DNA from: Bordetella genomosp. 2
Lineage (GTDB): Bacteria; Pseudomonadota; Gammaproteobacteria; Burkholderiales; Burkholderiaceae_B
Length of the DNA stretch: 64,000 nucleotides
Direction: 5' to 3'
NCBI RefSeq assembly: GCF_002261345.1
Contig: NZ_NEVT01000003.1
Coordinates: 248,001 to 312,000, forward strand
Position 1 is the stretch's first letter; every line of letters starts with the position of its first letter. The notes beneath the pieces were generated by a model that was given only the letters and a program-made list of their open reading frames with translations, was not told the origin of the DNA and made no database searches. The position numbers were made by a program, and so were the translations under genes. Below are positions 9,108 to 19,855 of this stretch, in pieces.

Positions 9108-10633
9108 ACAGTCCCGAAACCTCCCGTGCCGATGCGCCGCTCGTCCTGATCCTCGGATTGGGCGAGACGGGTGTCGCCGCCGCGCGCTGGAGCGCCCGCC
9201 AGGGCGCCAGCCTGCGGGTGGCCGACACGCGCGCGGAGCCGGGCGGGCTGCAGGCGCTGCGCGACGCGCTGCCGGATGCGCAGGTGGACTATCGCCTGGG
9301 CTGCGGCGATGCGTTCGATCCGGCCCTGCTCGACGGCGTGTCGCAACTGGTGCTCAGCCCCGGCCTGCCGCCGGGACAGGCGCCGGCCCGCGACCTGCTC
9401 GACCTGGCCGCCGCGCGCGGCATCGAAGTCGTGGGCGAAATCGAATTGTTCGCGCGGGCGCTGGCGGACCTGGCCGAGACGCGCGACTATCGGCCGCGCG
9501 TGCTGGCCATCACCGGCACCAATGGCAAGACCACCGTCACGGCGTTGACGCGCCAGCTGGTGCTGGCGGGCGGGCTGAGCGCGCGCGCGGCCGGCAATAT
9601 CGGCCCGGCGGCGCTGACGGCCCTGATCGACGCGCTCGATGCCGACGACCTGCCGCAGGTCTGGGTGCTGGAGCTGTCCAGCTTCCAGCTCGAGACCACG
9701 CATACGCTGGCGCCCGATGCCGCCACGGTGCTCAATGTGACCCAGGACCACCTGGATTGGCACGGCGACATGCAGGCCTATGCGAATGCCAAGGCGCGCC
9801 TGCTGAAGCTGGCCCGGGTGGCGATCGTCAACCGCGACGACGCGCGCGTGGCCGGCATGGTCGAGTCGCTCGATGGCATGGACGTGCGCAGCTTCGGCCG
9901 CGACATGCCGGCGCTGGTGGGCGACATGGGCCTGGAGCTGGGCCAGGGCGTCGCCTGGCTGGTGGCCTGCGAGCCCAACGATTTCGACGAGCCCGCGCCG
10001 CCGGTGCGGCGCAAGAAGGGCGCGCCGCCGCCGCGGCGCGCCGCCGGCCGCATCAGCCGGCTGATGCCGCTGGACGCCATGCGCATCCGCGGCCAGCATA
10101 ACGGCCTGAACGCGCTGGCCGCGCTGCAGCTGGCGCGCGTGCTCGACATCGGCTGGGGGCCGATGCTGCGCGCGCTACGCGACTACGCAGGCGAGCCGCA
10201 CCGCGCCGCATTCGTGCGCAGCGTGGGCGGGGTCGACTACATCAACGACAGCAAGGGCACCAATGTCGGCGCCACCGTGGCCGCCCTGGAAGGACTGGGG
10301 CAGTCCGTCGTGCTGATTGCCGGCGGCCTGGGCAAGGGGCAGGATTTCTCGCCGCTGGCGCCCGTGGTGGCCCAGCATGCGCGCGCCGTGGTCCTGATCG
10401 GCACCGACGGCCCGCAAATCGGCCGTGTGCTGGCCGATACCGGCGTGCCCTGCGTGGCGGCCGAGGACATGCGCGCGGCGGTGCGGCGCGCGGCCGAGCT
10501 GGCGCAGCCTGGTGACGCCGTCCTGTTGTCGCCGGCCTGCGCCAGCATGGACATGTTCCGCAACTATCCGCATCGCGGCGCGGTGTTCGTGGAAGAGGTC
10601 GAAGACCTGGCCCGAGACCGGGGAGAGGTGTGA
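9104..10633 (+). CDS. murD: UDP-MurNAc-L-Ala:D-Glu ligase MurD
   Basis: MurD adds D-glutamate to UDP-MurNAc-L-alanine in the cytoplasm. The ATG at 9104 overlaps the mraY stop. The 509-residue protein has an N-terminal UDP-binding domain ([15 protein letters not shown]), the ATP loop GTNGKTT (138-144), QDHLDWHG, and the C-terminal NDSKGTN. It is longer than the E. coli enzyme (438 residues). Part of the excess is a Pro/Arg/Lys-rich segment at about 290-318 ([20 protein letters not shown]), inserted just before the conserved [12 protein letters not shown]. Confidence 0.95.
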   Translation: MNSPETSRADAPLVLILGLGETGVAAARWSARQGASLRVADTRAEPGGLQALRDALPDAQVDYRLGCGDAFDPALLDGVSQLVLSPGLPPGQAPARDLLDLAAARGIEVVGEIELFARALADLAETRDYRPRVLAITGTNGKTTVTALTRQLVLAGGLSARAAGNIGPAALTALIDALDADDLPQVWVLELSSFQLETTHTLAPDAATVLNVTQDHLDWHGDMQAYANAKARLLKLARVAIVNRDDARVAGMVESLDGMDVRSFGRDMPALVGDMGLELGQGVAWLVACEPNDFDEPAPPVRRKKGAPPPRRAAGRISRLMPLDAMRIRGQHNGLNALAALQLARVLDIGWGPMLRALRDYAGEPHRAAFVRSVGGVDYINDSKGTNVGATVAALEGLGQSVVLIAGGLGKGQDFSPLAPVVAQHARAVVLIGTDGPQIGRVLADTGVPCVAAEDMRAAVRRAAELAQPGDAVLLSPACASMDMFRNYPHRGAVFVEEVEDLARDRGEV

Positions 10634-11826
10634 TGAGCCTGTTCGCCGAACTGACCGCCAGCGTCAATGCCGTCCGGCCCGGGCGCACCCGCATGCGCAA
10701 TTACGATGCGCCGCTGGTGCTGGCCGCCACGACCCTGCTGCTGCTGGGGCTGCTGATGGTGTATTCGGCCTCGATCGCCCTGGCCGACGGGCCGCGCTAT
10801 GCGTCCTACGGCCGCTACTACTTCGTGATCCGGCATGGGTTGTTCCTGGCGGCCGGGCTGCTGGCGGGCGCCGTGGTGTTGTCCATTCCGATCCGGGTGT
10901 GGCAGCGCCTGGCGATGCCGTGCTTCATGGCGTCGCTGGCATTGCTGGTGCTGGTCCTGATCCCGGGCGTCGGTCGCGAAGTCAACGGCGCGCACCGCTG
11001 GATTCCGCTCGGGCCGCTCAATTTCCAGCCGTCCGAGCTGATGAAGCTGGGCGCGCTGCTGTATGCCGCCGACTATACGGTGCGCAAGCAGGAGCACATG
11101 CAGGCGTTTTCGCGCGGCTTCCTGCCCATGGCCTGCGCGCTGGGCGGCGTGGGCATGCTGCTGCTGCTGGAGCCCGACCTGGGCGCCTTCATCGTCATCG
11201 TGGCGATCGCGGTCGGCATCCTGTTCCTGGGCGGCATCAACGGCAAGTACTTCAGCAGCCTGCTGGCGGTGCTGGTGGGCACTTTCCTGGCGCTGATCTG
11301 GCTGTCGCCGTGGCGGCGCGCGCGCCTGTTCGCCTACCTGGACCCGTGGAACGACGCCAACGCCTACGGCAGCGCCTACCAACTGTCGCATTCGCTCATC
11401 GCGCTGGGGCGCGGCGAGTGGCTGGGCGTGGGACTGGGCGCCAGCGTCGAAAAACTGCACTACCTGCCCGAGGCGCATACCGACTTCCTGATGGCGGTGG
11501 TGGGCGAGGAACTGGGCTTCGTCGGCGTGCTGCTGGTGATCGTGCTGTTCGGGGTTGTCATCTACCGCGGCTTCGACATCGGCCGCCAGGCCATCGCCAT
11601 GGAACGCACTTTCGCCGGGCTGGCCGCGCACGGCGTGGCGATCTGGATCGGCGTGCAGGCGTTCATCAACATGGGTGTGTGCCTGGGCCTGTTGCCGACC
11701 AAGGGCCTGACCTTGCCGCTGATGAGCTACGGCGGCTCGGGCATCGTGATGAACCTGTGCGGGCTGGCGATCCTGCTGCGCGTCGACATCGAGAACCGCA
11801 TCATGATGCGCGGGGGGCGGACATGA
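10633..11826 (+). CDS. ftsW: septal peptidoglycan glycosyltransferase FtsW
   Basis: FtsW is the SEDS-family polymerase that works with FtsI. The protein has about 397 residues and ten membrane helices, with SEDS motifs [46 protein letters not shown] and PLMSYGGSG. The ATG at 10633 shares one base with the murD stop (TGATG) and has GGGAGAGG 4 nt upstream. A GTG at 10630 is in frame one codon earlier and cannot be excluded. Confidence 0.95.
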   Translation: MSLFAELTASVNAVRPGRTRMRNYDAPLVLAATTLLLLGLLMVYSASIALADGPRYASYGRYYFVIRHGLFLAAGLLAGAVVLSIPIRVWQRLAMPCFMASLALLVLVLIPGVGREVNGAHRWIPLGPLNFQPSELMKLGALLYAADYTVRKQEHMQAFSRGFLPMACALGGVGMLLLLEPDLGAFIVIVAIAVGILFLGGINGKYFSSLLAVLVGTFLALIWLSPWRRARLFAYLDPWNDANAYGSAYQLSHSLIALGRGEWLGVGLGASVEKLHYLPEAHTDFLMAVVGEELGFVGVLLVIVLFGVVIYRGFDIGRQAIAMERTFAGLAAHGVAIWIGVQAFINMGVCLGLLPTKGLTLPLMSYGGSGIVMNLCGLAILLRVDIENRIMMRGGRT

Positions 11827-12896
11827 CCGCGCGCACCGTGCTCATCATGGCTGGCGGCACCGGCGGGCACATCATGCCCGGGCTGGCGGTGGCCGACGTG
11901 CTGCGCGAGCGCGGCTGGCGGGTGTTCTGGCTGGGCAATCCCGACAAGATGGAGGGCCGCCTGGTGCCGCCGCGCGGCATCGAGCTGGTGCCGCTGCATT
12001 TCCAGGGCGTGCGCGGCCGGGGCGCCGCCGCCATGCTGAAGCTGCCGTTCCTGTTGCTGCGGGCGGCCGGGCAGGCATGGCGCCGCCTGTCGCAGGTGCG
12101 CCCCGACGTGGTGCTGGGCATGGGCGGCTACGTGGCCTTCCCGGGCGGCCTGGTGGCCGCGCTGCGCGGCCTGCCGCTGGTGGTGCACGAGCAGAACGCG
12201 GTGGCCGGCACGGCCAACCGCTGGCTGGCCCGGCTGGCGCGTCGCGTGCTGAGCGGCTTTCCCGGCGTGTTGCCGCGCGGCGAGGCCCTGGGCAATCCCG
12301 TGCGCGCCGACCTGTGCGCCTTGCCCGAGCCGGCCGTGCGCTATGGCGCGCGCAGCGGACCGCTGCGCATCCTGGTGGTGGGCGGCAGCCAGGGCGCGCA
12401 GGCGCTCAACGCGGCGCTGCCGCGCGCGCTGGCCCTGGTCGAGCCGCAGGCCCGTCCGCAGGTCGTCCACCAGGCCGGCGCCCAGCATGTCCAGGCGCTG
12501 CGCGATGCTTACGCCCAGGCCGGCGTGCAGGCGGACTGCCGCGATTTCATCGAAGACATGGCGGGCGCCATGGCCGGCGCCGATGTGCTGGTGTGCCGCG
12601 CCGGCGCCATGACCGTGGCCGAAGTGGCGGCCGCCGGCGTGGCGGCGCTGTTCGTGCCGTTCCCGCATGCCATCGACGACCACCAGACCGCCAACGCGCG
12701 TTTCCTCAGCGAGGACCAGGCCGCCTGGCTGCGGCCGCAGGCCGACCTGACACCCGAGTGGCTGGCGGCATGGCTGCGCCAGCTCACCCGTCCGGAACTC
12801 CAGGCCGTGGCCGAGCGGGCGCGCCAGCATGCGCGCCCGCTCGCCGCGGCCCATATCGCCGATGTCTGCGAACAGGCAGCGAGGCGCTCATCATGA
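11823..12896 (+). CDS. murG: lipid II synthase MurG
   Basis: MurG is a peripheral inner-membrane GT-B glycosyltransferase that adds GlcNAc to lipid I to make lipid II. The protein has 357 residues. N-terminal [16 protein letters not shown] is the first glycine-rich loop; [11 protein letters not shown] and [13 protein letters not shown] follow. The C-terminal domain shows [22 protein letters not shown] and [14 protein letters not shown] for UDP-GlcNAc binding. The ATGA overlap with ftsW continues the coupled chain. Confidence 0.96.
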   Translation: MTARTVLIMAGGTGGHIMPGLAVADVLRERGWRVFWLGNPDKMEGRLVPPRGIELVPLHFQGVRGRGAAAMLKLPFLLLRAAGQAWRRLSQVRPDVVLGMGGYVAFPGGLVAALRGLPLVVHEQNAVAGTANRWLARLARRVLSGFPGVLPRGEALGNPVRADLCALPEPAVRYGARSGPLRILVVGGSQGAQALNAALPRALALVEPQARPQVVHQAGAQHVQALRDAYAQAGVQADCRDFIEDMAGAMAGADVLVCRAGAMTVAEVAAAGVAALFVPFPHAIDDHQTANARFLSEDQAAWLRPQADLTPEWLAAWLRQLTRPELQAVAERARQHARPLAAAHIADVCEQAARRSS

Positions 12897-14290
12897 AACA
12901 CAGAATCCAGCACATCCATTTTGTCGGCATCGGCGGCTCGGGCATGAGCGGCATCGCCGAAGTGTTGCTCAACCTGGGCTACACCGTCAGCGGTTCCGAC
13001 CTGCACGAATCGGCCGTGACCCAGCGCCTGGCCGCTCTGGGCGCGCGCATCGCGCAAGGCCATACCGCCGGCAACGTGGCCGGCGCGGGCGCTATCGTGA
13101 CGTCCACCGCCGTCGCCGGCGACAACCCCGAAGTGATCGCCGCCCGCGCGGCCGGCATCCCCGTGGTGCCGCGCGCCATCATGCTGGCCGAGCTGATGCG
13201 CCTGAAGCGCGGCATCGCGGTGGCCGGCACGCACGGCAAGACCACCACCACCAGCCTGGTGGCCAGCCTGCTGGCCGCCGGCGACCTGGACCCCACCTTC
13301 GTGATCGGCGGCCGCCTGAACTCGGCCGGCGCCAATGCGCGGCTGGGGCAGGGCGAGTACATCGTGGTCGAGGCCGATGAATCGGACGCTTCATTCCTGA
13401 ATCTGCTGCCCGTCATGGCGATCGTCACCAATATCGACGCCGACCACATGGACACCTATGGCCATGACGTGGCGCGGCTCAAGAGCGCGTTCATCGAGTT
13501 CACCCAGCGCCTGCCGTTCTACGGCAGCGCGGTGCTGTGCGCCGACGACGCCAATGTGCGCGAGATCATGCCGTTCGTGTCGCGGCCCATCACCACCTAC
13601 GGACTCAGCCCGGATGCGCAGGTGCGCGCCGAGGACGTGCAGGCCGACGGCACCCGCATGCGGTTCACGGTGCGCCGCCGCGATCGCGCCACCGAACTGG
13701 CGCCGCTGGCGGTGGAGCTGAACCTGCCCGGATTGCACAACGTGCGCAATGCGCTGGCCGCCGTGGCGGTGGCCACCGAACTGGGTGTGCCGGACGCCGC
13801 CATCGGCCAGGCGCTGGCTTCGTTCAAGGGCGTAGGCCGGCGTTTCACCCAGGTGGGCGAGTTCGCCGCGCCGGCCGGCGGCACGTTCACGCTCATCGAC
13901 GACTACGGGCATCATCCCGCCGAAATGGCCGCCACCCTGGCGGCGGCGCGCGGCGCCTGGCCCGACCGTCGCATCGTGCTGGCGTTCCAGCCGCACCGCT
14001 ACACCCGCACGCGCGATTGCTTCGAGGATTTCGTGCGAGTGCTCGGCAACGCGGATGCGGTGTTGCTGACGGAAGTCTATTCGGCCGGCGAGCCGCCGCT
14101 GGTGGCGGCCGACGGCCGTGCGCTGGCCCGGGCGCTGCGGGTGGCCGGCCGGATCGAGCCGGTCTTCGTCGAGGACGTGGCCGAGCTGCCGCAGGCCATC
14201 CTGGATTTCGTGCGCGACGGCGACGTGGTGGTGGTCATGGGGGCCGGGTCGATCAGCAAGGTGCCCGCCCAGGTAGGAGAACTGGCATGA
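12893..14290 (+). CDS. murC: UDP-MurNAc:L-alanine ligase MurC
   Basis: MurC starts the muropeptide stem by adding L-alanine to UDP-MurNAc. The 465-residue protein begins [21 protein letters not shown], the UDP-binding domain. The ATP loop is [12 protein letters not shown], followed by [13 protein letters not shown] and DADHMDTYG. The C-terminal domain has [10 protein letters not shown] and FQPHRYTRT. Start and stop both overlap neighbours by 4 nt (ATGA). Confidence 0.96.
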   Translation: MKHRIQHIHFVGIGGSGMSGIAEVLLNLGYTVSGSDLHESAVTQRLAALGARIAQGHTAGNVAGAGAIVTSTAVAGDNPEVIAARAAGIPVVPRAIMLAELMRLKRGIAVAGTHGKTTTTSLVASLLAAGDLDPTFVIGGRLNSAGANARLGQGEYIVVEADESDASFLNLLPVMAIVTNIDADHMDTYGHDVARLKSAFIEFTQRLPFYGSAVLCADDANVREIMPFVSRPITTYGLSPDAQVRAEDVQADGTRMRFTVRRRDRATELAPLAVELNLPGLHNVRNALAAVAVATELGVPDAAIGQALASFKGVGRRFTQVGEFAAPAGGTFTLIDDYGHHPAEMAATLAAARGAWPDRRIVLAFQPHRYTRTRDCFEDFVRVLGNADAVLLTEVYSAGEPPLVAADGRALARALRVAGRIEPVFVEDVAELPQAILDFVRDGDVVVVMGAGSISKVPAQVGELA

Positions 14291-15264
14291 ATCAGCCCGT
14301 GAAAACGCCCGTCGACGTGCAAGCGCTGGGCAAGGTGGGTGTCCTGTACGGCGGCCGTTCCGCCGAGCGCGAAGTGTCCCTGATGTCCGGCAAGGGCGTG
14401 CACCAGGCGCTGCAGTCGGCCGGCGTCGATGCGCATCTGTTCGATACCGGCGAGCATTCGCTGGGCGAGCTGGCCGCCGCGGGCTTCGATCGCGTGTTCA
14501 TCGCCCTGCATGGCCGCTACGGCGAAGACGGCACCTTGCAGGGCGCGCTGGAGCTGCTGGAGCTGCCCTATACCGGCAGCGGCCCCATGGCTTCCAGCCT
14601 GGCCATGGACAAGACCATGACCAAGCGCGTCTGGCTGCAGCATGGGCTGCCCACCCCGGCCTTCGAGCTGCTGGACGACTCCTCGGAACTGCGCACCGTG
14701 CCGGACCGGCTGGGCCTGCCGCTGATCCTCAAGCCGCCGCACGAAGGGTCGACCGTGGGCATCACCAAGGTGGTGGGCTACTCGGACATGAAGGAAGGCT
14801 ATGCCCAGGCGGCGCGTTTCGACGCCGCGGTGCTGGCAGAGCAGTTCATCGCCGGACGCGAACTGACCGTCGCCGTGCTGGGCACCGGCCGTTCGGCGCG
14901 CGCCCTGCCGGTCATCGAGATCGTGGCGCCCGGCGGCAACTATGACTACGAGCACAAGTACTTCTCCGACGAGACCCAATACTTCTGCCCGGCCGACCTG
15001 CCTGCCGAGGTGGCGGAACAGGTGGCCGACCTGGCGGTGCGCGCCTATCGGGCGCTGGACTGCGCCGGCTGGGGCCGCATCGATTTCATGCTGGACCGCG
15101 GCAATCAGCCGTGGCTGCTGGAAGCCAACACGTCGCCGGGCATGACCGGCCATTCGCTGGTGCCGATGGCGGCCAAGGCGGTCGGCATGAGCTACGCCGA
15201 ACTGTGTGTATCCATTTTGTCCGAGGCCGCGTGCAAGGTGCGCAGCCCGGCCCGCAACCCCTGA
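14287..15264 (+). CDS. ddl: D-alanine-D-alanine ligase
   Basis: Ddl is a cytoplasmic ATP-grasp enzyme that makes the D-Ala-D-Ala dipeptide used by the MurF half of the fused ligase upstream. The 325-residue DdlB-type protein has [36 protein letters not shown] and the metal-binding C-terminus GRIDFMLD and [11 protein letters not shown]. Its place between murC and ftsQ is that of ddlB in other proteobacteria. Confidence 0.95.
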   Translation: MNQPVKTPVDVQALGKVGVLYGGRSAEREVSLMSGKGVHQALQSAGVDAHLFDTGEHSLGELAAAGFDRVFIALHGRYGEDGTLQGALELLELPYTGSGPMASSLAMDKTMTKRVWLQHGLPTPAFELLDDSSELRTVPDRLGLPLILKPPHEGSTVGITKVVGYSDMKEGYAQAARFDAAVLAEQFIAGRELTVAVLGTGRSARALPVIEIVAPGGNYDYEHKYFSDETQYFCPADLPAEVAEQVADLAVRAYRALDCAGWGRIDFMLDRGNQPWLLEANTSPGMTGHSLVPMAAKAVGMSYAELCVSILSEAACKVRSPARNP

Positions 15265-15276
15265 CCGGAACGATCC

Positions 15277-16098
15277 GTGTGGAACGACGCCCGAACCACC
15301 AACCTGATCGCCAACACGCTGGCCGTGCTGGCGGTGGTGGCCATCCTCGTCGCAGGCGTGGTGTGGGTCGCGCATCGTCCGTACTTCACGCTATCGGCCA
15401 TCGAGCTGGAGGCCGCGCCCGATACGGAGCTGCGCTATGTCTCGCCGGAGGCGGTGCGGGCGGTGATCGCGCGACGCTTCCAGGGCAATTTCTTCACGGT
15501 GGACCTGGACCATGCGCGCGAGGTGTTCGAGTCCGTGCCGTGGGTGCGGCGCGCCTCCATCCGCCGCATCTGGCCCGACACGTTGCGCGTGCGCATCGAG
15601 GAGCAGCAGCCGCTGGCCTTGTGGAACGAGAACCAGATGATCAATACCTGGGGCGAGGCGTTCACGGCCAACACCGGCGAACTGGACGACGACACCGTGC
15701 TGCCGCAGTTCTCGGGCCCGCAAGGCTCGGAGGGGCTGGTGGTGCAGCGCTACGCGGAACTGGCGCGCTGGTTCGCGCCGCTGGACCTGCACGTGCGCGA
15801 ACTGGACTTGAGTCCGCGCTATGCCTGGAAGGCCACGCTGTCCAACGGCATGGTGCTGGACCTGGGGCGCGACCCGGGCGCCGATGCGCCGGATCCGCAC
15901 GGCTTGCCGGGGGCGCTGCCGTTCGCCGCGCGCATCCAGCGCTTCGTCCAGGCCTGGCCGGCGGTGGCCAGCCGCCTGGAAGGCCGCACGGTGGCGCAGG
16001 CGGACTTGCGCTACCCGAACGGGTTCGCCCTGGCGCTGGTGCCGCTGGAAGCGCAGTCCAAACCGAAATCTCCATCCACATCTTCGAAGAAGCGTTAA
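15277..16098 (+). CDS. ftsQ: cell division protein FtsQ
   Basis: FtsQ is a bitopic inner-membrane protein that scaffolds FtsL and FtsB at the septum. The GTG start at 15277 gives 273 residues beginning WNDARTTNLIAN. A single helix spans about residues 11-31, followed by a periplasmic POTRA domain (FTLSAIELEAAPDTELRYVS) and a beta domain with VPWVRRASIRRIWPDTLRVRIEEQ. The tail is Lys/Ser-rich. It starts 12 nt after ddl; no better ATG is available in frame. Confidence 0.93.
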   Translation: MWNDARTTNLIANTLAVLAVVAILVAGVVWVAHRPYFTLSAIELEAAPDTELRYVSPEAVRAVIARRFQGNFFTVDLDHAREVFESVPWVRRASIRRIWPDTLRVRIEEQQPLALWNENQMINTWGEAFTANTGELDDDTVLPQFSGPQGSEGLVVQRYAELARWFAPLDLHVRELDLSPRYAWKATLSNGMVLDLGRDPGADAPDPHGLPGALPFAARIQRFVQAWPAVASRLEGRTVAQADLRYPNGFALALVPLEAQSKPKSPSTSSKKR

Positions 16099-16102
16099 CG
16101 CC

Positions 16103-17329
16103 ATGACCCGTGACATCAAGGACCTCATCGTCGCCCTGGATATCGGCACCAGCAAGGTGGTGGCCGTGGTCGCCGAAATCCTGCCGGAAGGACGCTTCGA
16201 AGTGCTTGGCCTGGGCCAGCACGAGTCGCGCGGCATGCGCAAGGGCGTCGTGGTCAACATCGAGACCACCGTCAATTCGATCCAGCGCGCGCTGGAGGAA
16301 GCCGAGTTGATGGCCGACTGCAAGATCCGCGACGTATACACCGGCATCGCCGGCAGCCACATCCGCAGCTTCAATTCGAGCGGCATGGTGGCGGTCAAGG
16401 ACAAGGAGGTCACCGCGACCGACGTGGCGCGCGTGATCGAGACGGCCAAGGCGGTCAACATCCCGACCGACCAGCAGGTGCTGCACGTGCTGACCCAGGA
16501 GTTCATCGTCGACGGCCAGGAAGACATCCGCGAGCCGATCGGCATGAGCGGCCTGCGCCTGGAGGTGCGGGTGCACATCGTCACCGGCGCGGTGAGCGCC
16601 GCGCAGAACATCGTCAAGTGCGTGCGGCGCTGCGGGCTGGAAGTGCAGGACCTGATCCTGCAGCCGCTGGCCTCCAGCCTGTCGTGCCTGACCGCCGACG
16701 AGAAGGAACTGGGCGTGGTGCTGGTCGATATCGGCGGCGGCACCACCGACGTGGCCATTTTCACCGGCGGCGCGATCCGCCATACCGCCGTGCTGCCGAT
16801 CGCCGGCGACCAGATCACCAACGACATCGCGGCCATGCTGCGCACGCCCACGCCCGATGCCGAGGAAATCAAGCTGCGCTACGGCGTGGCCAAGCAGGTG
16901 CTGGCGCGCCCCGACGAGACGGTCGAGGTTCCGGGCCTGGGCGACCGCGGGCCGCGCCAGGTCAAGCGCCAGGCGCTCGGGGCGGTGATCGAGCCGCGCG
17001 TGGAAGAACTGTTCTCGTTGGTGCAGCAGGTGGTGCGCGATTCGGGTTACGAGGACCTGCTGGCGTCCGGCGTGGTGCTCACGGGCGGTTCGGCGCAGCT
17101 GCCCGGCATGATCGAACTGGCCGAGGACGTATTCCTGAAACCCGTGCGCGTGGCGGTGCCCGAATACGAAGGCAGCCTGTCGGACGTGATGCGCAATCCG
17201 CGCTTCTCGACCGTCATGGGCCTGCTGCAGGAGGCGCGCATGCAGCGCGTGCGCGGCCGCAAGGTCGCGGCGCAGACCGGCAACTTCAAGAGCCTGCTGG
17301 CGCGCATGAAGGAGTGGTTCATGAACTGA
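16103..17329 (+). CDS. ftsA: cell division protein FtsA
   Basis: FtsA is an actin-like ATPase that tethers FtsZ filaments to the inner membrane. The 408-residue protein shows phosphate-1 motif ALDIGTSKV, phosphate-2 VDIGGGTTDV and the adenosine motif LTGGSAQLPG. The C-terminal amphipathic membrane-targeting helix is FKSLLARMKEWFMN. It follows ftsQ by 4 nt, and a larger gap of 187 nt separates it from ftsZ. Confidence 0.96.
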   Translation: MTRDIKDLIVALDIGTSKVVAVVAEILPEGRFEVLGLGQHESRGMRKGVVVNIETTVNSIQRALEEAELMADCKIRDVYTGIAGSHIRSFNSSGMVAVKDKEVTATDVARVIETAKAVNIPTDQQVLHVLTQEFIVDGQEDIREPIGMSGLRLEVRVHIVTGAVSAAQNIVKCVRRCGLEVQDLILQPLASSLSCLTADEKELGVVLVDIGGGTTDVAIFTGGAIRHTAVLPIAGDQITNDIAAMLRTPTPDAEEIKLRYGVAKQVLARPDETVEVPGLGDRGPRQVKRQALGAVIEPRVEELFSLVQQVVRDSGYEDLLASGVVLTGGSAQLPGMIELAEDVFLKPVRVAVPEYEGSLSDVMRNPRFSTVMGLLQEARMQRVRGRKVAAQTGNFKSLLARMKEWFMN

Positions 17330-17516
17330 CCTTGGGGACAGACTGGGGCCTGTTCCTGGCACGCGCCGCGCATTGCGCGCGGGGCGGGCCGAAAGGGGAG
17401 ACGTTTCAAACCCGTTGCGGACCGCGAGGCCGGCTTCGGCTTTGAGGCGATTCACAAAAGATAGGTTGTTGGGGAATTTTTGTGATTTGCTTATTCAGAC
17501 TTGTGAGGGAGTCATC
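17330..17516 (+). promoter_or_regulatory. ftsA-ftsZ intergenic region with possible ftsZ promoter
   Basis: This is the largest gap inside the dcw cluster. It holds a GC-rich inverted repeat (GCGCCGCGC/GCGCGCGGGGCG, about 17360-17387), then an AT-rich stretch at 17451-17500. Weak promoter-like hexamers there are TTGTTG (17466) and TTATTC (17491), 19 bp apart. A separate promoter for ftsZ is known in other bacteria, but none of these elements matches well enough to be called with confidence. Confidence 0.35.
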
Positions 17517-18692
17517 ATGATGAACTTTGAGATGCTTGAGAACAACACCAAAGGGACCGTTATCAAGGTCGTGGGTGTTGGCGGCGCCGGCGGCAATGCC
17601 GTCGCCCACATGATTCGCAGCGGTGTCAACGGCGTGGATTTCATCTGCGCCAATACCGACGCGCAGGCGCTGGCGGCCACCAACGCGCCGGCGCAGATCC
17701 GCCTGGGCCGCACCGGCCTGGGCGCCGGCGCCAAGCCCGAGCAGGGCCGCGCCTCGGCGGAAACCGCGCGCGAGGAGATCCGTTCGGCCCTGAACGGCGC
17801 GCACATGGTGTTCATCACTGCCGGCATGGGCGGCGGCACCGGCACCGGCGCGGGCCCGGTCGTGGCCGAGGTCGCCAAGGAACTGGGCATCCTGACCGTT
17901 GGCGTGGTCACCAAGCCGTTCTCTTTCGAGGGCACCAAGCGCCTGAAAATGGCCGAGGACGGCATCGCCGAGCTGGCCAAGCACGTGCATTCGCTCATCG
18001 TGGTCCTCAATGAGAACCTGTATGAACTGATGGACGAGGACGCGACGCAGGAAGACTGCTTCAAGTCCGCTGACGACATCCTGCACAACGCTTGCGCCGG
18101 GATCGCCGAGATCATCAATGTCGAAGGCAATGTCAACGTCGACTTCGAAGACGTCAAGACGATCATGGGCGAGCAGGGCCAGGCCATGATGGGCACGGCG
18201 ACCGCCAGCGGCGCCGACCGCGCCCGCGTGGCGGCCGAGCAGGCCATCGCGTGCCCGCTGCTGGAAGGCGTGGACCTGAACGGCGCGCGCGGCGTGCTGG
18301 TCAACATCACCGCCAGCCGCACCCTGAAGATGCGCGAGACCCGCGAGATCATGGAAACGATCCGCAGCTACGCTTCGGAAGACGCCACCGTGATCTTCGG
18401 CACTGCCTACGACGAGTCGATGGGCGACAACCTGCGCGTGACCGTGGTCGCCACCGGCCTGGGTCGCAATGTGGCGCGTCCGCAGCTGGTGCAGAACGTG
18501 GCCGAGACTCTGCGTACCGGCACCGACAACCTGCCCATGGGCGGGATGCAGCAGGGCGACTACCGCAACCTGGACATGCCCTCGGTGATGCGCAACCCGC
18601 GCACGCAGGCGTCGGCCCAGGTGCGGGCACTGGAAAGCTCGGGCATGGACCACTTCGACATCCCGGCCTTCCTGCGCAAGCAGGCTGACTGA
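17517..18692 (+). CDS. ftsZ: cell division GTPase FtsZ
   Basis: FtsZ is the tubulin-like GTPase that forms the division ring. The 391-residue protein has VGGAGGNAV, the GTP-binding signature GGGTGTGAGP, and NVDFEDVKTIM. The C-terminal peptide DHFDIPAFLRKQAD binds FtsA and ZipA-type partners. The variable linker between core and C-terminal peptide is short. Two consecutive ATGs (17517, 17520) follow GAGGGAG; either could be the start. It closes the dcw cluster. Confidence 0.97.
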   Translation: MMNFEMLENNTKGTVIKVVGVGGAGGNAVAHMIRSGVNGVDFICANTDAQALAATNAPAQIRLGRTGLGAGAKPEQGRASAETAREEIRSALNGAHMVFITAGMGGGTGTGAGPVVAEVAKELGILTVGVVTKPFSFEGTKRLKMAEDGIAELAKHVHSLIVVLNENLYELMDEDATQEDCFKSADDILHNACAGIAEIINVEGNVNVDFEDVKTIMGEQGQAMMGTATASGADRARVAAEQAIACPLLEGVDLNGARGVLVNITASRTLKMRETREIMETIRSYASEDATVIFGTAYDESMGDNLRVTVVATGLGRNVARPQLVQNVAETLRTGTDNLPMGGMQQGDYRNLDMPSVMRNPRTQASAQVRALESSGMDHFDIPAFLRKQAD

Positions 18693-18702
18693 CGTCGCGC
18701 AA

Positions 18703-18761
18703 CGGGCCGGGCAACCGGCCCGACTCCCTCAGCTCCGGCCCGTCTTCCCCGGGCGGGCCGG
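18703..18761 (+). repeat. two tandem GC hairpins after ftsZ built from the same 8-bp arm
   Basis: CGGGCCGG (18703-18710) pairs with CCGGCCCG (18715-18722); a second CCGGCCCG (18735-18742) pairs with CGGGCCGG (18754-18761). All four arms are the same sequence or its complement, so alternative pairings are possible. There is no run of T after either hairpin, so this is not a standard intrinsic terminator. Confidence 0.6.
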
Positions 18762-18852
18762 ACGCGGGGCGGGGCGCGCCTTGCAATACGTAAAAGGGGA
18801 CGCACTAGCCGGTAAATGTTTCAGGCGCGTGGCGCGCAACGTCCGCGGAGGT

Positions 18853-18858
18853 TACAAT
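18853..18858 (+). promoter_or_regulatory. candidate -10 of lpxC
   Basis: TACAAT precedes the lpxC ATG by 60 bp. No good -35 is seen 17 bp upstream, so this is a weak suggestion that lpxC can be transcribed apart from ftsZ. Confidence 0.3.
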
Positions 18859-18918
18859 GCGCACTTATGCCGGTGATTTCATTGGTTTTTGGTGATACCG
18901 GTGCAACATACACAGCCC

Positions 18919-19842
18919 ATGTTCCGACAACGCAGCATTCAGAATCTCGTTCGCACGACCGGCGTCGGTGTCCATTCCGGCCGGCGGGTCGAGCTCACCC
19001 TGCGTCCGGCCGAGGCGAATACCGGTATCGTGTTCCACCGCATCGATCTGCCGCAGGTCGTGGACCTGCCCGCGCAGGCCGCGGCGGTGGGCGACACGCG
19101 CATGGCCTCCGTGCTGCAGCAGGGCGATGTGCGCGTGTCCACCGTCGAGCACCTGATGTCGGCCCTGGCCGGCCTGGGCATCGACAACCTGCATGTCGAC
19201 CTGACCGCCGAAGAAGTCCCGATCATGGACGGCAGCGCCGCCACGTTCGTGTACCTGCTGCGCTCGGCCGGCATCGTCGAGCAGAACGCCCCCAAGCAAT
19301 TCATCCGGGTGCTAAAGCCCGTCGAGATCCGCGAGGGCGAAGGCCGCAACCTCAAATGGGCCCGCCTGGAGCCCCATGAAGGCTTCGCGCTGGCATTCTC
19401 CATCGACTTCCGGCACCCGGCCATCGACTCCACCGCCAACTTCGCCGAGATCGACTTCGCCACGCATTCCTACGTGCGCGAGATCGCCCGCGCGCGCACC
19501 TTCGGCTTCGTCAACGAAGTGGAGGCCCTGCGCTCCATGGGCCTGGCCCGCGGCGGCAGCCTCGACAACGCCATCGTCATGGACGAGTACCGCGTGCTCA
19601 ACAGCGACGGCCTGCGCTACGACGACGAGTTCGTCAAGCACAAGATCCTCGACGCCATCGGCGACCTCTACCTGCTGGGCAAGCCCCTGGTGGCGCGCTA
19701 TGTGGCGTGCAAGTCCGGCCACGGGCTGAACAACCAGCTGGCCCGCGCGCTGCTGGCCCAGCGCGATGCCTGGGAACTGGTCACCTACGAATCGCAGGCC
19801 GACGCTCCCCAGGCCTTTCGCCACGAATGGAAGCTGGCCTGA
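18919..19842 (+). CDS. lpxC: UDP-3-O-acyl-N-acetylglucosamine deacetylase LpxC
   Basis: LpxC catalyses the committed, zinc-dependent step of lipid A synthesis in the cytoplasm. The ATG at 18919 gives 307 residues starting [20 protein letters not shown], the family N-terminus; an in-frame codon ten residues earlier would add an unusual extension. Zinc ligands are His78 ([10 protein letters not shown]), His241 and Asp245 ([13 protein letters not shown]); the catalytic-site His268 is in SGHGLNN. It lies 226 nt after ftsZ, the same order as in other proteobacteria. Confidence 0.96.
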   Translation: MFRQRSIQNLVRTTGVGVHSGRRVELTLRPAEANTGIVFHRIDLPQVVDLPAQAAAVGDTRMASVLQQGDVRVSTVEHLMSALAGLGIDNLHVDLTAEEVPIMDGSAATFVYLLRSAGIVEQNAPKQFIRVLKPVEIREGEGRNLKWARLEPHEGFALAFSIDFRHPAIDSTANFAEIDFATHSYVREIARARTFGFVNEVEALRSMGLARGGSLDNAIVMDEYRVLNSDGLRYDDEFVKHKILDAIGDLYLLGKPLVARYVACKSGHGLNNQLARALLAQRDAWELVTYESQADAPQAFRHEWKLA

Positions 19843-19855
19843 GGCCGGCGCGCCC

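Noticed and set aside
18865-18918. Short leader frame or earlier start before lpxC
   Set aside because: The residues do not resemble LpxC and no ribosome binding site is seen; the family start is at 18919.
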